Positions 1 through 7,230 of a stretch of 15,223 nt of DNA are shown piece by piece. Each line of letters begins with the position of its first letter. The stretch's first letter is position 1. The translations under genes were made by a program, and so were the position numbers. The notes under the pieces are model-generated. The model did no database searches. It worked only from the letters and a program-made list of their open reading frames with translations, and was not told where the DNA came from. The stretch is from Pseudomonadota bacterium. Lineage in GTDB: Bacteria; Pseudomonadota; Gammaproteobacteria; Burkholderiales; Burkholderiaceae. The stretch is taken from the NCBI GenBank assembly GCA_029777935.1, contig JAKORH010000144.1:1-15223 (forward strand), given 5' to 3'.

Positions 1-2
1 AC

Positions 3-506
3 TACAGCCGCGCGGTCGACATGCTGACCGGTGCCGCGATCAAGGAGATGATGATCCCGTCGATCCTTCCGGTCATCGTCCCGATTCTCGTCGGCGTGAT
101 CCTCGGGCCGGCGGCGCTCGGCGGCGTGCTGATGGGAACGATCGTCACGGGTCTGTTCGTCGCAATTTCGATGACGACCGGCGGCGGCGCGTGGGACAAC
201 GCGAAGAAGTACATCGAAGAGGGTCACCACGGCGGCAAGGGCTCGGACGCGCACAAGGCGGCCGTGACCGGGGACACCGTCGGCGACCCGTACAAGGACA
301 CCGCCGGCCCCGCGGTCAATCCGCTGATCAAGATCATCAACATCGTGGCGCTGCTGATCGTGCCGATCATCGCCTCGATCCACGGCGGCAAGCCGGCGGC
401 GGCGATGCCGGCCACCGCCCCTGCGGTCGTGGCACCCGCCCCCGCGGCCAGCGCGCCCGCCGCAGCGCCGACGCCCGAAGCGAAGAAGGAAGAAGAGAAG
501 AAATAG
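3..506 (+). CDS. hppA: Membrane-bound ion-translocating pyrophosphatase, C-terminal part (5' end outside window)
   Basis: The reading frame is open from the window edge, giving 167 visible C-terminal residues of a protein whose family is usually about 670-720 aa. Membrane pyrophosphatases hydrolyse cytoplasmic pyrophosphate and pump H+ or Na+ across the inner membrane. Family hallmarks are visible: two hydrophobic helices (about residues 17-55), then [33 protein letters not shown] and [16 protein letters not shown], which carry the conserved C-terminal Asp/Lys residues of the pyrophosphate site, and a last membrane helix. The residue that separates K+-dependent from K+-independent enzymes lies upstream, so the subtype cannot be read. 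Oddly, about 37 residues follow the last helix: an Ala/Pro-rich stretch ending in a Lys/Glu run ([10 protein letters not shown]). A strong hairpin follows the stop, so the gene is probably the end of its transcript. Confidence 0.95.
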   Translation, partial: YSRAVDMLTGAAIKEMMIPSILPVIVPILVGVILGPAALGGVLMGTIVTGLFVAISMTTGGGAWDNAKKYIEEGHHGGKGSDAHKAAVTGDTVGDPYKDTAGPAVNPLIKIINIVALLIVPIIASIHGGKPAAAMPATAPAVVAPAPAASAPAAAPTPEAKKEEEKK

Positions 507-542
507 TCCGAATCTGCGCGCGCCCTGGCGCGTGACTTTCGA

Positions 543-572
543 CGGGCGGTGCGGTTCAATCTGCACCGCCCG
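543..572 (+). terminator. Hairpin terminator downstream of the pyrophosphatase gene
   Basis: A perfect 10-bp stem, CGGGCGGTGC at 543-552 and its reverse complement at 563-572, encloses a 10-nt loop and is followed by ATTCGTTT. It starts 36 nt after the hppA stop and ends 14 nt before the next start codon. The T-rich tail is short, so this is a probable but not ideal intrinsic terminator. Confidence 0.7.
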
Positions 573-586
573 ATTCGTTTGCAACC

Positions 587-1108
587 ATGACGCTCGAACT
601 TCGCTCCGCTGGGGCCGGCGACCTTCCTGCGATCGCCGACATCTACGCGCACCACGTGCGGCACGGTCTGGCGAGCTTCGAGCTCGAGCCGCCGGCGCTC
701 GACGAAATGCGCGCGCGCTTCGATGCGATCACCCGCGGCGGCTATCCGTACCTCGTCGCCTGGGACGGCACCCGCATCATGGGCTACGCGTACGCGAACC
801 ACTACCGCACCCGCCCCGCGTACCGCTGCTCGGTCGAGGATTCGATCTACGTCGCGCCCGACGCGACCCGCCGCGGCATCGGCCGGCAGTTGCTGGTGCG
901 ACTGATCGCCGAGTGCGAGTCGCGCGGCTATCGGCAGATGCTGGCGATCATCGGCGACTCGGCCAACGCGGCGTCGATCGAACTGCACCGTGCCTGCGGC
1001 TTCGTGCAGGTGGGCCTGCTGCAGTCGATCGGCTTCAAGTTCGGCCGCTGGGTCGACAGCGTGCTGATGCAGCGCGCACTCGGCGACGGCGACCGAACGC
1101 TGCCCTGA
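587..1108 (+). CDS. GNAT family N-acetyltransferase, phosphinothricin acetyltransferase type
   Basis: This 173-aa protein has the normal length for the Pat/Bar/MddA group of GNAT enzymes, which transfer acetyl from acetyl-CoA to the amino group of phosphinothricin, methionine sulfoximine or similar amino acids. Visible features are the N-terminal AGDLPAIADIYAHHV helix, the SVEDSIYV strand with the family glutamate (E84), the acetyl-CoA pyrophosphate loop RRGIGRQLL (residues 95-103), and the C-terminal NAASIELHRACGFVQVG followed by GFKFGRWVDSVLMQ, which is typical of this subgroup. The protein is presumably cytoplasmic. The ATG lies just after the terminator hairpin, so the gene has its own promoter or depends on read-through. 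The alpha/beta hydrolase starts 19 nt downstream on the same strand. The true substrate cannot be read from sequence; native versions may act on endogenous or environmental amino-acid analogues. Confidence 0.88.
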   Translation: MTLELRSAGAGDLPAIADIYAHHVRHGLASFELEPPALDEMRARFDAITRGGYPYLVAWDGTRIMGYAYANHYRTRPAYRCSVEDSIYVAPDATRRGIGRQLLVRLIAECESRGYRQMLAIIGDSANAASIELHRACGFVQVGLLQSIGFKFGRWVDSVLMQRALGDGDRTLP

Positions 1109-1127
1109 CCCGCGGCGGACTCACGCC

Positions 1128-1850
1128 GTGCGTCCATTGCTTGCCTTCGCCTGCGCGCACCTGACCGATGAACGCCTGTACGCCGCGTTGATCGAGCGGT
1201 TGTCGCCGCGCTACGACTGCCGCGTGTTCGCGTTCCGCGACCACGATTCGCTGCGCGGCATGGCGTCCGAGTTGCTTTCGGATACGCCCGGAAGATTCAC
1301 TCTGATCGGACTGTCGCTCGGCGGCTACGTGGCGTTCGAAGTGCTGCGACTTTCTCCCGAGCGCGTCGAGCGGCTCGTGCTGTTGGACACGACCGCCGCG
1401 GAGGACACGCCGGCACGGCGCGACGGGCGGCTGGCCGATATCGCGAAGGTCGAAGCGGGAGGCATCGATGCACTGGTCCCCGAACTGCCGCGCCGGTGGC
1501 TTCTGCCCGCGCACGCGCAGCGCGCCGACCTCGTCGCGCTGATGGCCGACATGGCGCGCAGCATCGGCGCGCGTGGCCAGCGCAACCAGCAACTGGCGAT
1601 GCTGGCGCGGCCCGATTCGCACGCCGATCTTTCGCGCCTGCTCGTGCCGACACTGATTCTGTGCGGCCGCCAGGATCCGGTCACGCCGGTGGCCGATCAC
1701 GAGGCGATGGCCGCGTGCGTGCCGGGCGCGCGGCTCGAACTCATCGACGACTGCGGCCACCTGTCGGCGCTCGAGCAACCCGAAGCGGTCTGTCGAATGC
1801 TGAATGATTGGCTGAAGCAAACTGATCCGACGCTCGGTCGCCCGCGCTGA
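1128..1850 (+). CDS. Alpha/beta-fold hydrolase
   Basis: A 240-aa protein with the alpha/beta hydrolase plan and a complete candidate catalytic triad: the nucleophile elbow GLSLG (Ser63), an Asp in CGRQDPVTP (Asp183) and a His in DCGHLS (His211). The insert between the nucleophile and the Asp is short and helical, as in small esterase or lactonase-like members. There is no signal peptide, so it is probably cytoplasmic. The start is GTG at 1128, chosen because translation from it begins directly at the first beta strand (RPLLAFACAHL); the preceding ribosome-binding site is weak. It begins 19 nt after the acetyltransferase and is probably co-transcribed with it. The substrate is unknown. An inverted repeat lies immediately downstream. 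Confidence 0.85.
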   Translation: MRPLLAFACAHLTDERLYAALIERLSPRYDCRVFAFRDHDSLRGMASELLSDTPGRFTLIGLSLGGYVAFEVLRLSPERVERLVLLDTTAAEDTPARRDGRLADIAKVEAGGIDALVPELPRRWLLPAHAQRADLVALMADMARSIGARGQRNQQLAMLARPDSHADLSRLLVPTLILCGRQDPVTPVADHEAMAACVPGARLELIDDCGHLSALEQPEAVCRMLNDWLKQTDPTLGRPR

Positions 1851-1857
1851 CCGAGCG

Positions 1858-1929
1858 CGTCGCCCCGGCGCAGGCCGGGGCCAGATCTTCAACGCCGCAA
1901 ATTGGGCCCCGGCCTGCGCCGGGGCGACG
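1858..1929. repeat. REP-like 25-bp perfect inverted repeat between convergent genes
   Basis: Two perfect 25-bp inverted arms (1858-1882 and 1905-1929) flank a 22-nt spacer. Each arm is itself a palindrome, with CCCCGG and CCGGGG around a CGCAGG or CCTGCG core, so the element can fold either as two small hairpins or as one long one. It fills the gap between the converging alpha/beta hydrolase (stop at 1850) and isochorismatase (stop at 1939). That fits a REP/BIME-type pair, and it may also end transcription in both directions, although no T-tract is present. Whether it is repeated across the genome cannot be seen from this window. Confidence 0.8.
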
Positions 1930-1938
1930 GGCCCATTC

Positions 1939-2493
1939 TCAGAGCCCTTTCACCAGCGCCAGCACGGCGCGGAAATGCGCGTCGGTGCCCTGCTGCGCCC
2001 ACTCGAACAGCACCGTCTCCGTCGTCGTCAGCACGCAGCCGGCCTGCTCCATGCGGCGCAGCGCCAGTTCGCGGTCGAGCGCGCGCACGCCGCGCGAGCC
2101 GATCGCATCGGTGACGACGAACACGCGGAAGCCCTGCTGCTGCAGCCCGAGCGCGGCCTGCAGCACGCACACGTGCGCTTCCATGCCGGTCATCACGACC
2201 TGGCGCCTCTGAGTCGCGTGCACGCGCTCGACGAACTCCGGATGATCGGTCGCGGAAAACGCGGTCTTCTCGAAGATCGCGTCGGGGGAAAATTGAGAAC
2301 GCAGCGGCTCGATCACCGCGCCGATCTGATTCGGGCAGTGCTCGGTCAGCAGCCGCGGTATTCCGAACAGCCGCGCGGCCTGCAGCAGCGCCTCGGTGCG
2401 GCGGATGATGTCCTCGTGGCCGGCGATGGCCGGCGCGAGCTTGCGCTGGATGTCGATCACCAGCAGCATGGAATCGTCGCGGGCGAGGCGCAT
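1939..2493 (-). CDS. Isochorismatase-family cysteine hydrolase
   Basis: A 184-aa protein of the isochorismatase-like hydrolase fold, with the Asp-Lys-Cys triad in place: D14 in LLVIDIQ, K76 in IFEKTAFSA and C109 in GMEAHVCV. The GMEAHVCV motif resembles the ISOC1/YcaC-like subgroup more than true isochorismatases. Members hydrolyse amides, carbamates or related C-N bonds in the cytoplasm; the substrate here is unknown. The ATG at 2493 was chosen because it lies two bases after the stop of the upstream HpaB-like gene (TAG-CG-ATG) and gives the normal family N-terminus; an open frame further upstream overlaps that gene and lacks family similarity. It is the last gene of a three-gene minus-strand operon with the HpaB-like protein and an MFS transporter, which suggests a shared catabolic pathway. 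Confidence 0.9.
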   Translation of the reverse strand: MRLARDDSMLLVIDIQRKLAPAIAGHEDIIRRTEALLQAARLFGIPRLLTEHCPNQIGAVIEPLRSQFSPDAIFEKTAFSATDHPEFVERVHATQRRQVVMTGMEAHVCVLQAALGLQQQGFRVFVVTDAIGSRGVRALDRELALRRMEQAGCVLTTTETVLFEWAQQGTDAHFRAVLALVKGL

Positions 2494-2495
2494 CG

Positions 2496-4085
2496 CTACT
2501 TCACCAGGTTCGATTCGTTCGTGGGCTCGGCAGTACGCGCAGTCGGCCACGGCAACGCCGCCTGCGCCGGCAGCTCGGTCATCTGGCAGCCCGCGACACA
2601 GCAGCGCGCCGGCTGGCGGTTGCGCGTGATCTTGCGCGTTTCATCCGCCAGCACGCCGCGATCGAGCAGCCGCTCCACGAGATCGACCTTGTTGCCGATC
2701 GGATAGTGGCGGTAGATCTCGGTTTTCATCGCGTCGGGCGAGCCGCCGCCGTGCAGGCTGATCACCGAGTACCAGCCGGCCTGGTACGACGCGGTCAGAT
2801 CCTCGACCAAGCGCGCCACCTCGATCCGCTTCTCGTGCGGAATATCGCTGCGCGCGGTCAGCACCTCGGACAACCTGCCCGAGGTGGCCGGATTGTGGTC
2901 CTCGTCCGGCCCCGGCAGCGTGACGATCAGCCCGCCCGACACGTGATGCGCGAGGCGGTGCATGTCGTAGATCTGCGTCGACAGCAGCAGTTTGCCGATG
3001 TTCGAATACACCGGCTCCGGCGTCATGTTGCCGGCTTCGTTCCTCACCCCGTACACGGACGATGCCACGCCGCAGGCGAAGAAGCCCTCGACGATCTTGA
3101 TCAGCTCGACCATCGAATCGCGCAGGTTGTAGTTGCGGTCCAGATCGAGGCCATTGGCTTCGATCATCAGCGCGCCGGCGCCGATCAGCAGATCCCCGAA
3201 GCCGGCGCGCGCGCCGATGCAGGTGTGGCGGTGCTGGCTGGTGTAGTCGTACAGGATCGTCGCCGCCCCGCGCCACTCGCCGGCCGCGAACACGCGCTCC
3301 CACGGCACGAACACGCGCTCGAACAGGCACACGCCGGTGGACTGCCCGTACCGTGCACTGAACCTGGCCGCCGACTCGCCGGGCCGGCCGGCGGGCCGCG
3401 CAACGATCATCAGCCCCGGCGCATCGAGCGGCACAGCACACGCGACCGCGAAGTCACGCTCGGACTCGGTCATCGCACGGCACGGCAGCACGATCAACTC
3501 GTGTACGTACGGCGCACCGGTCACGATCGCCTTGGCGCCCGAAATCACGATGCCGCGTGCGTTTCGCTCGACGATGTGCACATAGCTGTCCGGATTCGGC
3601 TGCCGGCCCGGCCGCAGCGAGCGGTCGCCCTTGGCGTCGGTCATCGCCGCGCCGAGCGTCAGGTCGTTCTCGTACACGTGCGCGACATACTCGCGCAGCC
3701 GCGCGTGGTACCCGGTGCCGTGCTCGGCGTCGATCGCGTGCGTACCTGTGAAGAGCGCGTTCAGCGCGTCGCCGGCCAGATAGCGCTGCGCACAGCCGGT
3801 CTCCTGGCACACGAGCCGCGCGGCCTCGAGCTTGTTCAGCAGGTCGGCCGTCGTGTGCGTCAACGCGAGCATCCGGTTCACCGGCGTCGCGAAGCCCGGC
3901 ACGCTGGCCCGCATCACTGGCGCAAGATCGTCGCGCAGGCCCAGCTCGTAGGTCTTGGCCACCGCGTTGATGCCGGGCGCAAGCTGCGGCGCGTCGGCCA
4001 CGCTCGCGATTCGCTCGCCGTCGACATAGACGACCGGCTTGATCCGGCGCAGCGATTCGCGATAGGCGTCGGCGGACATCAGCAT
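2496..4085 (-). CDS. 4-hydroxyphenylacetate 3-hydroxylase (HpaB) family protein
   Basis: A 529-aa protein, typical length for the HpaB / 4-hydroxybutyryl-CoA dehydratase superfamily. Visible family blocks are SADAYRESLRRIKPVVYVDGE at the N-terminus, the central substrate and flavin region with PNPDSYVHIVERNARGIVI, GAKAIVTGAPY and LFERVFVPWERVF, then RAGFGDLLIGA, and HGGGSPDAMKTE near the C-terminus. Of the four residues that hold the [4Fe-4S] cluster in the dehydratase AbfD (Cys99, Cys103, His292, Cys299), this protein appears to keep Cys98 and His287 but has Tyr102 and Ala294. A flavin-dependent monooxygenase role is therefore likelier than a dehydratase. The C-terminus carries a CCxxxC cluster (residues 495-500). 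The start at 4085 has AAGGAG five to seven bases upstream; ATG at 4079 is the alternative. No flavin reductase partner gene is nearby. The substrate is inferred only as probably phenolic. Confidence 0.87.
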   Translation of the reverse strand: MLMSADAYRESLRRIKPVVYVDGERIASVADAPQLAPGINAVAKTYELGLRDDLAPVMRASVPGFATPVNRMLALTHTTADLLNKLEAARLVCQETGCAQRYLAGDALNALFTGTHAIDAEHGTGYHARLREYVAHVYENDLTLGAAMTDAKGDRSLRPGRQPNPDSYVHIVERNARGIVISGAKAIVTGAPYVHELIVLPCRAMTESERDFAVACAVPLDAPGLMIVARPAGRPGESAARFSARYGQSTGVCLFERVFVPWERVFAAGEWRGAATILYDYTSQHRHTCIGARAGFGDLLIGAGALMIEANGLDLDRNYNLRDSMVELIKIVEGFFACGVASSVYGVRNEAGNMTPEPVYSNIGKLLLSTQIYDMHRLAHHVSGGLIVTLPGPDEDHNPATSGRLSEVLTARSDIPHEKRIEVARLVEDLTASYQAGWYSVISLHGGGSPDAMKTEIYRHYPIGNKVDLVERLLDRGVLADETRKITRNRQPARCCVAGCQMTELPAQAALPWPTARTAEPTNESNLVK

Positions 4086-4114
4086 CGGAGTCTCCTTGCG
4101 ATCGTCGGGCGACT

Positions 4115-5350
4115 TTACTCCCGCCGCCGGCCGACGAAGAACGTAAACATCGCGCTCATCGCAGCGGCACCCGCCAGCAGCGCGATGCCGCCGTCCCACG
4201 CAGCGGTCGCGTCGCCCGCCGCGCGGCCGAGATCGAGCACCCAGCCGACCCACGGCTGCAGGATCCCCGTGCCGAGGAAGATGCCGAGATTGACCACCGA
4301 GGTCGCGATGCCCGAATACTGCGGCGGGTTGGCCTCCTTCGCGATCGTCCACGACAGCGTGAAGCCGGGGATCAGCAGCCCCATCAGCAGGAACCACGCG
4401 AGCGTGGCCCACAACGGCCATTGCGCGTGCGCAAGCCACGGTGCCCACGACAACGCGTACAGCACCACGGCCGCGCGCATCACGCCGGCGCGGCTGCGCA
4501 GCCGGTCGGAGATCACGCCGATCGCCACCGCACCGAACGCCACGCCGAGCAGCAGCAGGCTGGCGTGCTGCGCGGCCTGCACGCGCGGCAGGCCGTACGC
4601 CTGCTGCAAGTAGGGCACCGCCCATAGTCCTGCGAAAGCGAGGTAACTGCCGCCGACGCCGACGTTGACGAAGAACGCCGGCCATGTCGCCGGATTGACG
4701 AGCACGCTCGCCAGTGCGCGCGCCCACGGCACACGCGCGGCGGGTGCCGGCAGCGCGTGCACCGGCGGATAACCCAGGTCCTCCGGTCGGTCGCGCAGCC
4801 GCAGCCACGTGCCGAGCGCCAGCAGCGCCGACAGCGCCGCCAGCGCGACGAACACGGCGCGCCACGACGTCATCGACACCAGCCACGCCAACGGCGCACC
4901 GGCGATCACCGCGCCGAGGTTGCCCGCGAACATGGTCACGCCGTTCAGTGTCGCGAAGCGCTCGTGCGGAAACCACACCGCCGTCACTTTCAGGATCGAG
5001 ATGAACGCGACCGCCACGCCGACGCCGACCAGCGTGCGGCCGACCGCCGCGATCTCCCATCCCGGCGCGAGCGCGAACAGCAGCGAGCCGGCGGCCGCGA
5101 TCGCCGATCCGCCCGCCAGCAGCTTGCGCGGCCCGAGCGTGTCGGCCAGCACGCCTACCGGAATCTGCAGCACGGTGTAGACGTAGAAATAGGTCGCCGC
5201 GAGCGTGCCGAGCACCGCGCCGCTGATCGAGAACGCGCGCGTGAGTTCCCCCGCGATCGCCGCCGGAGCGGTGCGATGGAAGAACGAAAGCACGAAGCTG
5301 GCCAGTGCCAGCGCGAAGACAATGCGGCGCGCCCGCGCAAAGGCGATCAT
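4115..5350 (-). CDS. MFS transporter
   Basis: A 411-aa protein with about 12 predicted membrane helices and the Major Facilitator Superfamily plan. The loop 2-3 signature is GVLADTLGPRKLL, and the first helix pair reads FVLSFFHRTAPAAIAGEL. A second-half counterpart, GVISDRLRSRAGVMR, follows a cytoplasmic loop of about 30 residues. It is an inner-membrane secondary transporter. ATG 5350 is the only reasonable start; no NTG codon lies just upstream, and the reading frame further upstream belongs to the antisense of the divergent peptidase gene. It is the first gene of the minus-strand operon, 29 nt before the HpaB-like gene, so it probably imports the compound that the HpaB-like protein and the isochorismatase-type hydrolase act on. 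The substrate is not readable from sequence. Confidence 0.9.
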   Translation of the reverse strand: MIAFARARRIVFALALASFVLSFFHRTAPAAIAGELTRAFSISGAVLGTLAATYFYVYTVLQIPVGVLADTLGPRKLLAGGSAIAAAGSLLFALAPGWEIAAVGRTLVGVGVAVAFISILKVTAVWFPHERFATLNGVTMFAGNLGAVIAGAPLAWLVSMTSWRAVFVALAALSALLALGTWLRLRDRPEDLGYPPVHALPAPAARVPWARALASVLVNPATWPAFFVNVGVGGSYLAFAGLWAVPYLQQAYGLPRVQAAQHASLLLLGVAFGAVAIGVISDRLRSRAGVMRAAVVLYALSWAPWLAHAQWPLWATLAWFLLMGLLIPGFTLSWTIAKEANPPQYSGIATSVVNLGIFLGTGILQPWVGWVLDLGRAAGDATAAWDGGIALLAGAAAMSAMFTFFVGRRRE

Positions 5351-5368
5351 TGCAGCGATACTGATGCA

Positions 5369-6316
5369 ATGCGAATGCCCGCAAGAATGCCCGACCCGCG
5401 CCCGCTCGTCGATACGCGCATGATTTCGGATGCGGCGGAATCGCCGCTCAAGCTGGCCGCGCGTCTGCGCGCGCACGTGCAAACGCTGGCCGGCGACATC
5501 GGCGAGCGCCATGTACGCCGGCCGCAGTCGCTGCACGCCGCCGAGGACTACATCGCCGGCCAATTCCGCGCCCTCGGCTATGGCGTCGCGCGCCAGACCT
5601 ATCTGGCGGAACGCGTCGAATCGACCAACCTCGAAGTCGCGCGGCCGGGTACGGGTCGCGCGGATGAGATCGTGCTGGTCGGCGCGCATTACGACACCGT
5701 TACCGGCACGCCGGGCGCCGACGACAACGCGAGCGGTGTCGCGGGACTGATCGAGATTGCACGTGCGTTGCGCGACGCGCACGGCGCGCGCACGGTGAAG
5801 CTGGTCGCCTTCGTCAACGAGGAGCCGCCTTTTTTCTATTCTGGCCAGATGGGCAGCCGCGTGTACGCGCACGCCGCAAGGGCGCGCGGCGACGACATCC
5901 GCGTGATGCTGTCGCTCGAGATGCTCGGCTACTACAGCGATGCGGCGGACAGCCAGAGCTATCCGCCGCCGCTCGGCCTGTTCTATCCCGAGGCCGGCAA
6001 CTTCATCGCGTTCGTGTCGAACCTGCGCTCGCGGCGCGCTCTCGGCGAACTGGTGCGCGCGTTCAAGGCGGCGTCGGCCTTCCCGGCCGAGAAGCTCGCC
6101 AGCCCGTCAGTCGTTCCCGGCGTGTCGTGGAGCGACCAGCGCTCGTTCTGGCGCGAGGGTTACCCGGGCGTAATGGTCACCGACACCGCGTTCTATCGCT
6201 ATCGCCACTATCACGCGCCGACCGACTCGCCGGACAAGCTCGACTACCCGCGCATGGCGCGCGTGGTCGACGGGCTGGCGCGCGCGGTGCAAACGCTGGC
6301 CGGCGATGCCGCATAG
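5369..6316 (+). CDS. M28 family zinc metallopeptidase
   Basis: A protein of up to 315 aa with the two-zinc M28 aminopeptidase core. Residues numbered from ATG 5369: GAHYDT (His107), GADDNASG (bridging Asp118), NEEPPFF (catalytic Glu151 and ligand Glu152), SLEMLGYY (Glu184) and the C-terminal RHYHAPTDSPDKLDY (His282). All expected metal-site residues are therefore present. The N-terminal helix block, AARLRAHVQTLAGDIGERH, is usual for the cytoplasmic-looking members, and no convincing signal peptide is seen. The start is uncertain: ATG codons occur at 5369, 5375, 5387 and 5420, and none has a strong ribosome-binding site. It diverges from the MFS gene with only 18-69 bp between starts, depending on the choice. 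Its stop overlaps the start of the DUF72 gene by 11 bp. Function: release of N-terminal residues or related amide hydrolysis; substrate unknown. Confidence 0.87.
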   Translation: MRMPARMPDPRPLVDTRMISDAAESPLKLAARLRAHVQTLAGDIGERHVRRPQSLHAAEDYIAGQFRALGYGVARQTYLAERVESTNLEVARPGTGRADEIVLVGAHYDTVTGTPGADDNASGVAGLIEIARALRDAHGARTVKLVAFVNEEPPFFYSGQMGSRVYAHAARARGDDIRVMLSLEMLGYYSDAADSQSYPPPLGLFYPEAGNFIAFVSNLRSRRALGELVRAFKAASAFPAEKLASPSVVPGVSWSDQRSFWREGYPGVMVTDTAFYRYRHYHAPTDSPDKLDYPRMARVVDGLARAVQTLAGDAA

Positions 6317-7046
6317 CCCGGAAGATGTTCGCATCGGCTGCCGCGGCTTCGCGCTCGCGCAGCCGAAGCACTTCAGCACGTTTCGCCTGCTCGAAGTGCA
6401 GCGGACGTTCTACCAGCCGCCGCGCCCGGCGACGCTCGCGCGCTAGCGCGCAGGCGCGCCGCCGGACTTCGAGTTCACGCTGAAGGCGTGGCAGCTGATC
6501 ACACACGAGCCCGCGAGCCCGATCTACCGCCGTCTCGTGACGCCGATCCCGGAGTCGAAGCGCGCACGCTGCGGCGGCATCCGCTGCACCGACGAAGTGC
6601 TGGCCGCTTGGCGCACCACGCTCCACGCAGCACGCACGCTCAAAGCCGCCGCGATCGCATTTCAATGCCCGCCGTCGTTTGCGCCCTCCGCCGCCTACGT
6701 GCGCAACCTGCGCGAGTTCTTCCGCGCGATCCGTGCCGATGCCGCCGCCCTGATGCTGTGCTGGGAGTCGCGCAGCGCATGGAGTCGGCCGCGCGAACTC
6801 GAACTCGCGGCCGAACTCGGCCTCGTGCTCGCGGTCGACGCGTTGTTCCACGGCGGGCCGCCCGCCGCGCCGCGTCGCTACTTCCGCTTGCACGGGATCG
6901 GCGGCTACCGCTACACGTATTCGGTCGCCGACCTGCGCCGGCTGCTCGAGACGTGCGGCGGCGAAACGTGTTGCCTCTTCAACAACGTCTCGATGGCGGA
7001 CGACGCGAAGCGCTTCCAGGCACTGCTCTCGCGGGAGAAGGAATGA
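6306..7046 (+). pseudogene. DUF72 (YecE-like) family gene interrupted by an in-frame amber codon
   Basis: The frame from ATG 6306 reads through IGCRGFALAQPKHF, LLEVQRTFYQPPRPATLAR, then TAG at 6444-6446 (codon 47), then RAGAPPDFEFTLKAWQLITH and on to the natural end. All of it is the DUF72 TIM-barrel family at normal length (about 246 codons). At the stop, the family normally has Trp followed by Arg, so one TGG to TAG change explains the break. The rest of the frame is undamaged and still family-like (SMADDAKRFQALL at the C-terminus), suggesting recent inactivation, a sequencing error or suppression. The start overlaps the M28 peptidase stop by 11 bp, which implies co-transcription and coupling. 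If truncated, only 46 residues are made. DUF72 function is poorly known. Confidence 0.8.
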
Positions 7047-7230
7047 ACCCGCTGCGGAATCGCACCGGTCGTTCGCGCGGATGCGAGATCGCGTGGCGCG
7101 AAATGACGCCCGCCCCGGCAGCGGCGCTAGACGTGATATCCGGCCGGCATGCGCCGACCGATACGAAGTTGCCGCGATGTCGCTTGAGGGACGAAGCGAC
7201 CCCACACCGCCGGAACCCGGCGCCCAGTGA
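7047..7230. other. Convergent intergenic spacer with two small hairpins
   Basis: This 184-bp gap between the DUF72 frame and the converging ATPase gene has no credible coding frame. It contains two potential hairpins: a 7-bp perfect stem GTCGCTT/AAGCGAC (7179-7185 and 7194-7200) and a 6-bp stem CGCCGG/CCGGCG with a 3-nt loop (7208-7222). Neither has a T-tract, so a terminator role is only possible. Confidence 0.4.

Noticed and set aside
2706..4613. A long plus-strand open frame of 635 codons opposite the HpaB-like and MFS genes
   Set aside because: Its translation is Arg/His/Ala-rich with no motif, and the minus strand carries two clear protein families over the same bases. Long antisense frames are common in GC-rich DNA.
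4086..5384. Upstream extension of the HpaB-like frame to 962 codons, as a fusion protein
   Set aside because: The extra part is the out-of-frame shadow of the MFS gene. The real start at 4085 has a good ribosome-binding site and family N-terminus.
6444..6446. Pyrrolysine at the in-frame TAG of the DUF72 gene
   Set aside because: The position is normally Trp, one base away from TAG, and pyrrolysine use is unexpected in this kind of organism.
7179..7222. Small RNA gene in the spacer after the DUF72 gene
   Set aside because: Only two short hairpins without promoter or T-tract are visible; chance structure in GC-rich DNA is as likely.
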